This document shows, in pieces, positions 5,317 through 6,935 of a DNA stretch of 6,935 bases. The notes below the pieces were generated by a model that did not search any database, was not told where the DNA came from, and was given only the letters and a program-made list of their open reading frames with translations. A program made the position numbers and the translations under genes. The stretch lies in contig JAUVDU010000082.1 in assembly GCA_030595135.1 (NCBI GenBank), forward strand, positions 1 through 6,935. The letters run 5' to 3'. Within the stretch, counting starts at the first letter, position 1. Each line of letters opens with the position of its first letter. This DNA comes from Deltaproteobacteria bacterium. Lineage in GTDB: Bacteria; Desulfobacterota; Anaeroferrophillalia; Anaeroferrophillales; Tharpellaceae.

Positions 5317-5323
5317 AAAATTC

Positions 5324-6935
5324 CTAAGACCCTAACCCTTGTTGGCGGTAGTCTTCAATGAATGAATAGGGTAGAATTCTGATTAACTCCTCAAGCGTGG
5401 TATCTCCAGCTTTTAATTTGCCGATTGCCTCTTCCATGATCGGGATGGTGCTTTGTCGGGCACTTTCTTGGAGCTCATCCTGTGGAGCCTTTTTGTTAAT
5501 CAGCAGAATGTCATTCTGATTCGGTTCCCATAATTCTGCAATGGCAAGGCGTCCTTTGAAACTGGTGAAGTTACATTGTTGACAGCCGCGTCCTTTGACC
5601 CATTTAATATCTGTGGGTGGGCTGGCGAAGAATTCATTAATGAGTTCTTTCGGTGGGCTGTAGGCCTCTTTACAGTGTGGGCAGGTGCGCCGGGCCAGGC
5701 GTTGAGAGATAACACCGATTAAGGATGAGGTGATCATGTTGGGCTCGATGCCGAGTCCGGCCAAGCGGGTGATGACACCGAGTGAATCATTAGTATGTAA
5801 GGTGCTTATGACAAGATGCCCGGTTTGGGCTGCCCGAACCGCCATCTCGGCGGTTTCATCATCACGGATTTCACCGATCATGATGATCTCCGGGTCGTGA
5901 CGCAAAAAGACTCGAATGTAACTCGCAAAGGTCAGACCAATTTTTTCATTAACCTCACATTGCATAAAGTTGTCATAGACATATTCGATCGGATCTTCGG
6001 CTGTGAGGATTTTTAGGCCGGGGCGATAAGCACTTAAGAGGCCCGATTGCAGGGTTGTACTCTTGCCTGAGCCGGTAGGGCCCGTAACCAGAATGATACC
6101 TGTGTTTCGATTGAAGAGTTTGATCAGTTTTTCAGTCAGCTTGGGAGAAAAATTCAGCTTTTCAATGCTTGTTGGTGACCGGCGTGAGTCAAGAATCCGG
6201 ATGACGACATTTTCTCCATAGTAAGAGGGGATAACTGAGACCCGGAAGTCGATGTGGGTTTTTTCTCCTTGGCGCACGATATGGGAACGGAAACTGCCGT
6301 CCTGAGCGAGTCTCTTTTCGGCAATATCAAGTTTGCACATAATCTTGATTCGGGAGATGATTTCACGATGGTAATTGTTGATGTCACCCTGGATGTCGCC
6401 GAGGTTGAACTCCTGGAGCAGTCCATCGATCCGGAATCTGACCACCATGCGGTGGTCGAGGTTCTCTAAATGAATGTCGGAAGCCTGCTTCTGGATGGCC
6501 AAACTCAAAATACGCTGGACAAATATGTCGGCTCTTTTGCTCTCACGGGCTTCAACGTATTGGGGTTTTCTGATCTCATCATGGTCATCATCTTCCAGCT
6601 CAAAGGCCAAATCAATAGAGCTCTCTTCACTGCTAACCTTAGAGTCGTAGGGTTCATCTTGTAAATTTTCTTGCGGGTAGAGTTTTTTGAAGGCTTCCTG
6701 GATGGCTATTTTGGATGAGGTGACAATGTTGATCTTTAAACGGGTGAACATCTCGAGTTCAGCCACGATCTCATTATTGGTGGGATCGTCCATGGCCAGC
6801 GTGATACTACCTTCGGTCAAAGAAACTGGAATGATTTTATGGCGAAAAGCGTAGTCGCGGTTAATTATTTTAGTCAGGTTGTGGTCGATATTGAGGCGGC
6901 TTATGTCGATAAAGGGAATGTTGAGTTGGGTGCAG
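5324..6935 (-). CDS. PilB/GspE-family assembly ATPase (type IV pilus or type II secretion), N-terminus beyond the window
   Basis: This is a cytoplasmic hexameric ATPase that drives pilin or pseudopilin assembly at the inner membrane. The frame stays open to the right edge (536 residues visible), so the TTG at 6818-6820 is not the start. The extra residues, TQLNIPFIDISRLNID to HKIIPVSLTEGSITLAMDDP, match the second half of a GspE_N/MshEN domain, a fold that in some members binds cyclic di-GMP. Next comes an acidic linker (about 6520-6670, with ELEDDDHDE), then the N2 domain (KQASDIHLE, VRFRIDG, RLAQDGSF). The ATPase core carries Walker A GPTGSGKST (6056-6082), the Asp box ILTAEDPIEY, Walker B DPEIIMIGEIRDDETA and the His box TGHLVISTLHTND. 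A four-cysteine zinc motif, CPHC...GCQQC (Cys pairs 29 residues apart), is intact. PilB and GspE cannot be separated without the neighbours to the right. The 3' end is 64 bp before queD, with no clear terminator between. Confidence 0.9.
   Translation of the reverse strand, partial: CTQLNIPFIDISRLNIDHNLTKIINRDYAFRHKIIPVSLTEGSITLAMDDPTNNEIVAELEMFTRLKINIVTSSKIAIQEAFKKLYPQENLQDEPYDSKVSSEESSIDLAFELEDDDHDEIRKPQYVEARESKRADIFVQRILSLAIQKQASDIHLENLDHRMVVRFRIDGLLQEFNLGDIQGDINNYHREIISRIKIMCKLDIAEKRLAQDGSFRSHIVRQGEKTHIDFRVSVIPSYYGENVVIRILDSRRSPTSIEKLNFSPKLTEKLIKLFNRNTGIILVTGPTGSGKSTTLQSGLLSAYRPGLKILTAEDPIEYVYDNFMQCEVNEKIGLTFASYIRVFLRHDPEIIMIGEIRDDETAEMAVRAAQTGHLVISTLHTNDSLGVITRLAGLGIEPNMITSSLIGVISQRLARRTCPHCKEAYSPPKELINEFFASPPTDIKWVKGRGCQQCNFTSFKGRLAIAELWEPNQNDILLINKKAPQDELQESARQSTIPIMEEAIGKLKAGDTTLEELIRILPYSFIEDYRQQGLGS

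Noticed and set aside
5260..5323. preQ1 riboswitch in front of queD
   Set aside because: The 64-bp gap holds the 21-bp repeat and an AT-rich stretch, with none of the short pseudoknot pattern of preQ1-I and no room for larger classes.
6818..6820. TTG at 6820 as the start of the PilB/GspE-like gene
   Set aside because: The same frame continues without a stop to the window edge and encodes conserved GspE_N/MshEN residues, so the gene is simply cut by the window.

Overview
The window reads as chromosomal DNA of a Gram-negative anaerobe, most likely a deltaproteobacterium of the Desulfuromonas/Pelobacter/Geobacter kind. This is inferred from the gene mix: a biotin-free carboxyltransferase subunit, a PilB/GspE-type ATPase with a c-di-GMP-type N-domain, a PilZ protein, and a QueD/FolE2 pair. 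No database search was possible, so the taxonomy is a guess from protein style. No rRNA, tRNA, CRISPR array or complete insertion sequence was seen.

Plus strand, left part. The 3' two-thirds or so of a carboxyltransferase gene (OadA / PycB / transcarboxylase 5S family) enters from the left edge and ends at 979 without a biotinyl domain. Behind it lies a 130-bp nested palindromic repeat (990-1119), then a strong intrinsic terminator (1144-1184). A small NYN-domain nuclease gene of the YacP/Rae1 family follows (1207-1725).

Minus strand, the rest. Reading right to left, the genes are: a PilB/GspE-like secretion or pilus ATPase (5324 to beyond the right edge), queD, folE2, a PilZ-domain gene, a MinD/ParA-like ATPase gene and plsY. 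plsY converges on the yacP-like gene with only 9 bp between the two stop codons. queD and folE2 are 15 bp apart and supply the first two steps of preQ0/queuosine synthesis (GTP to dihydroneopterin triphosphate to 6-carboxytetrahydropterin). The PilZ gene and the MinD-like gene overlap by ATGA and have their own upstream region.

Three points deserve attention. First, the MinD-like gene carries one in-frame TGA at 2972-2974. The same frame stays open for 162 more codons that still look like the family's C-terminal half, so this is a very recent nonsense mutation, a readthrough site or a sequence error. Second, the coupled PilZ plus MinD-like ATPase is a plausible but unproven c-di-GMP-responsive positioning module, and the nearby PilB/GspE-like ATPase belongs to a family whose N-domain can also bind c-di-GMP. 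Third, a 21-bp arm of the palindromic repeat at 990-1119 recurs exactly, in inverted orientation, at 5296-5316 in front of queD. This marks a dispersed repeat family whose GTAA...TTAC ends suggest mobile-element ancestry.
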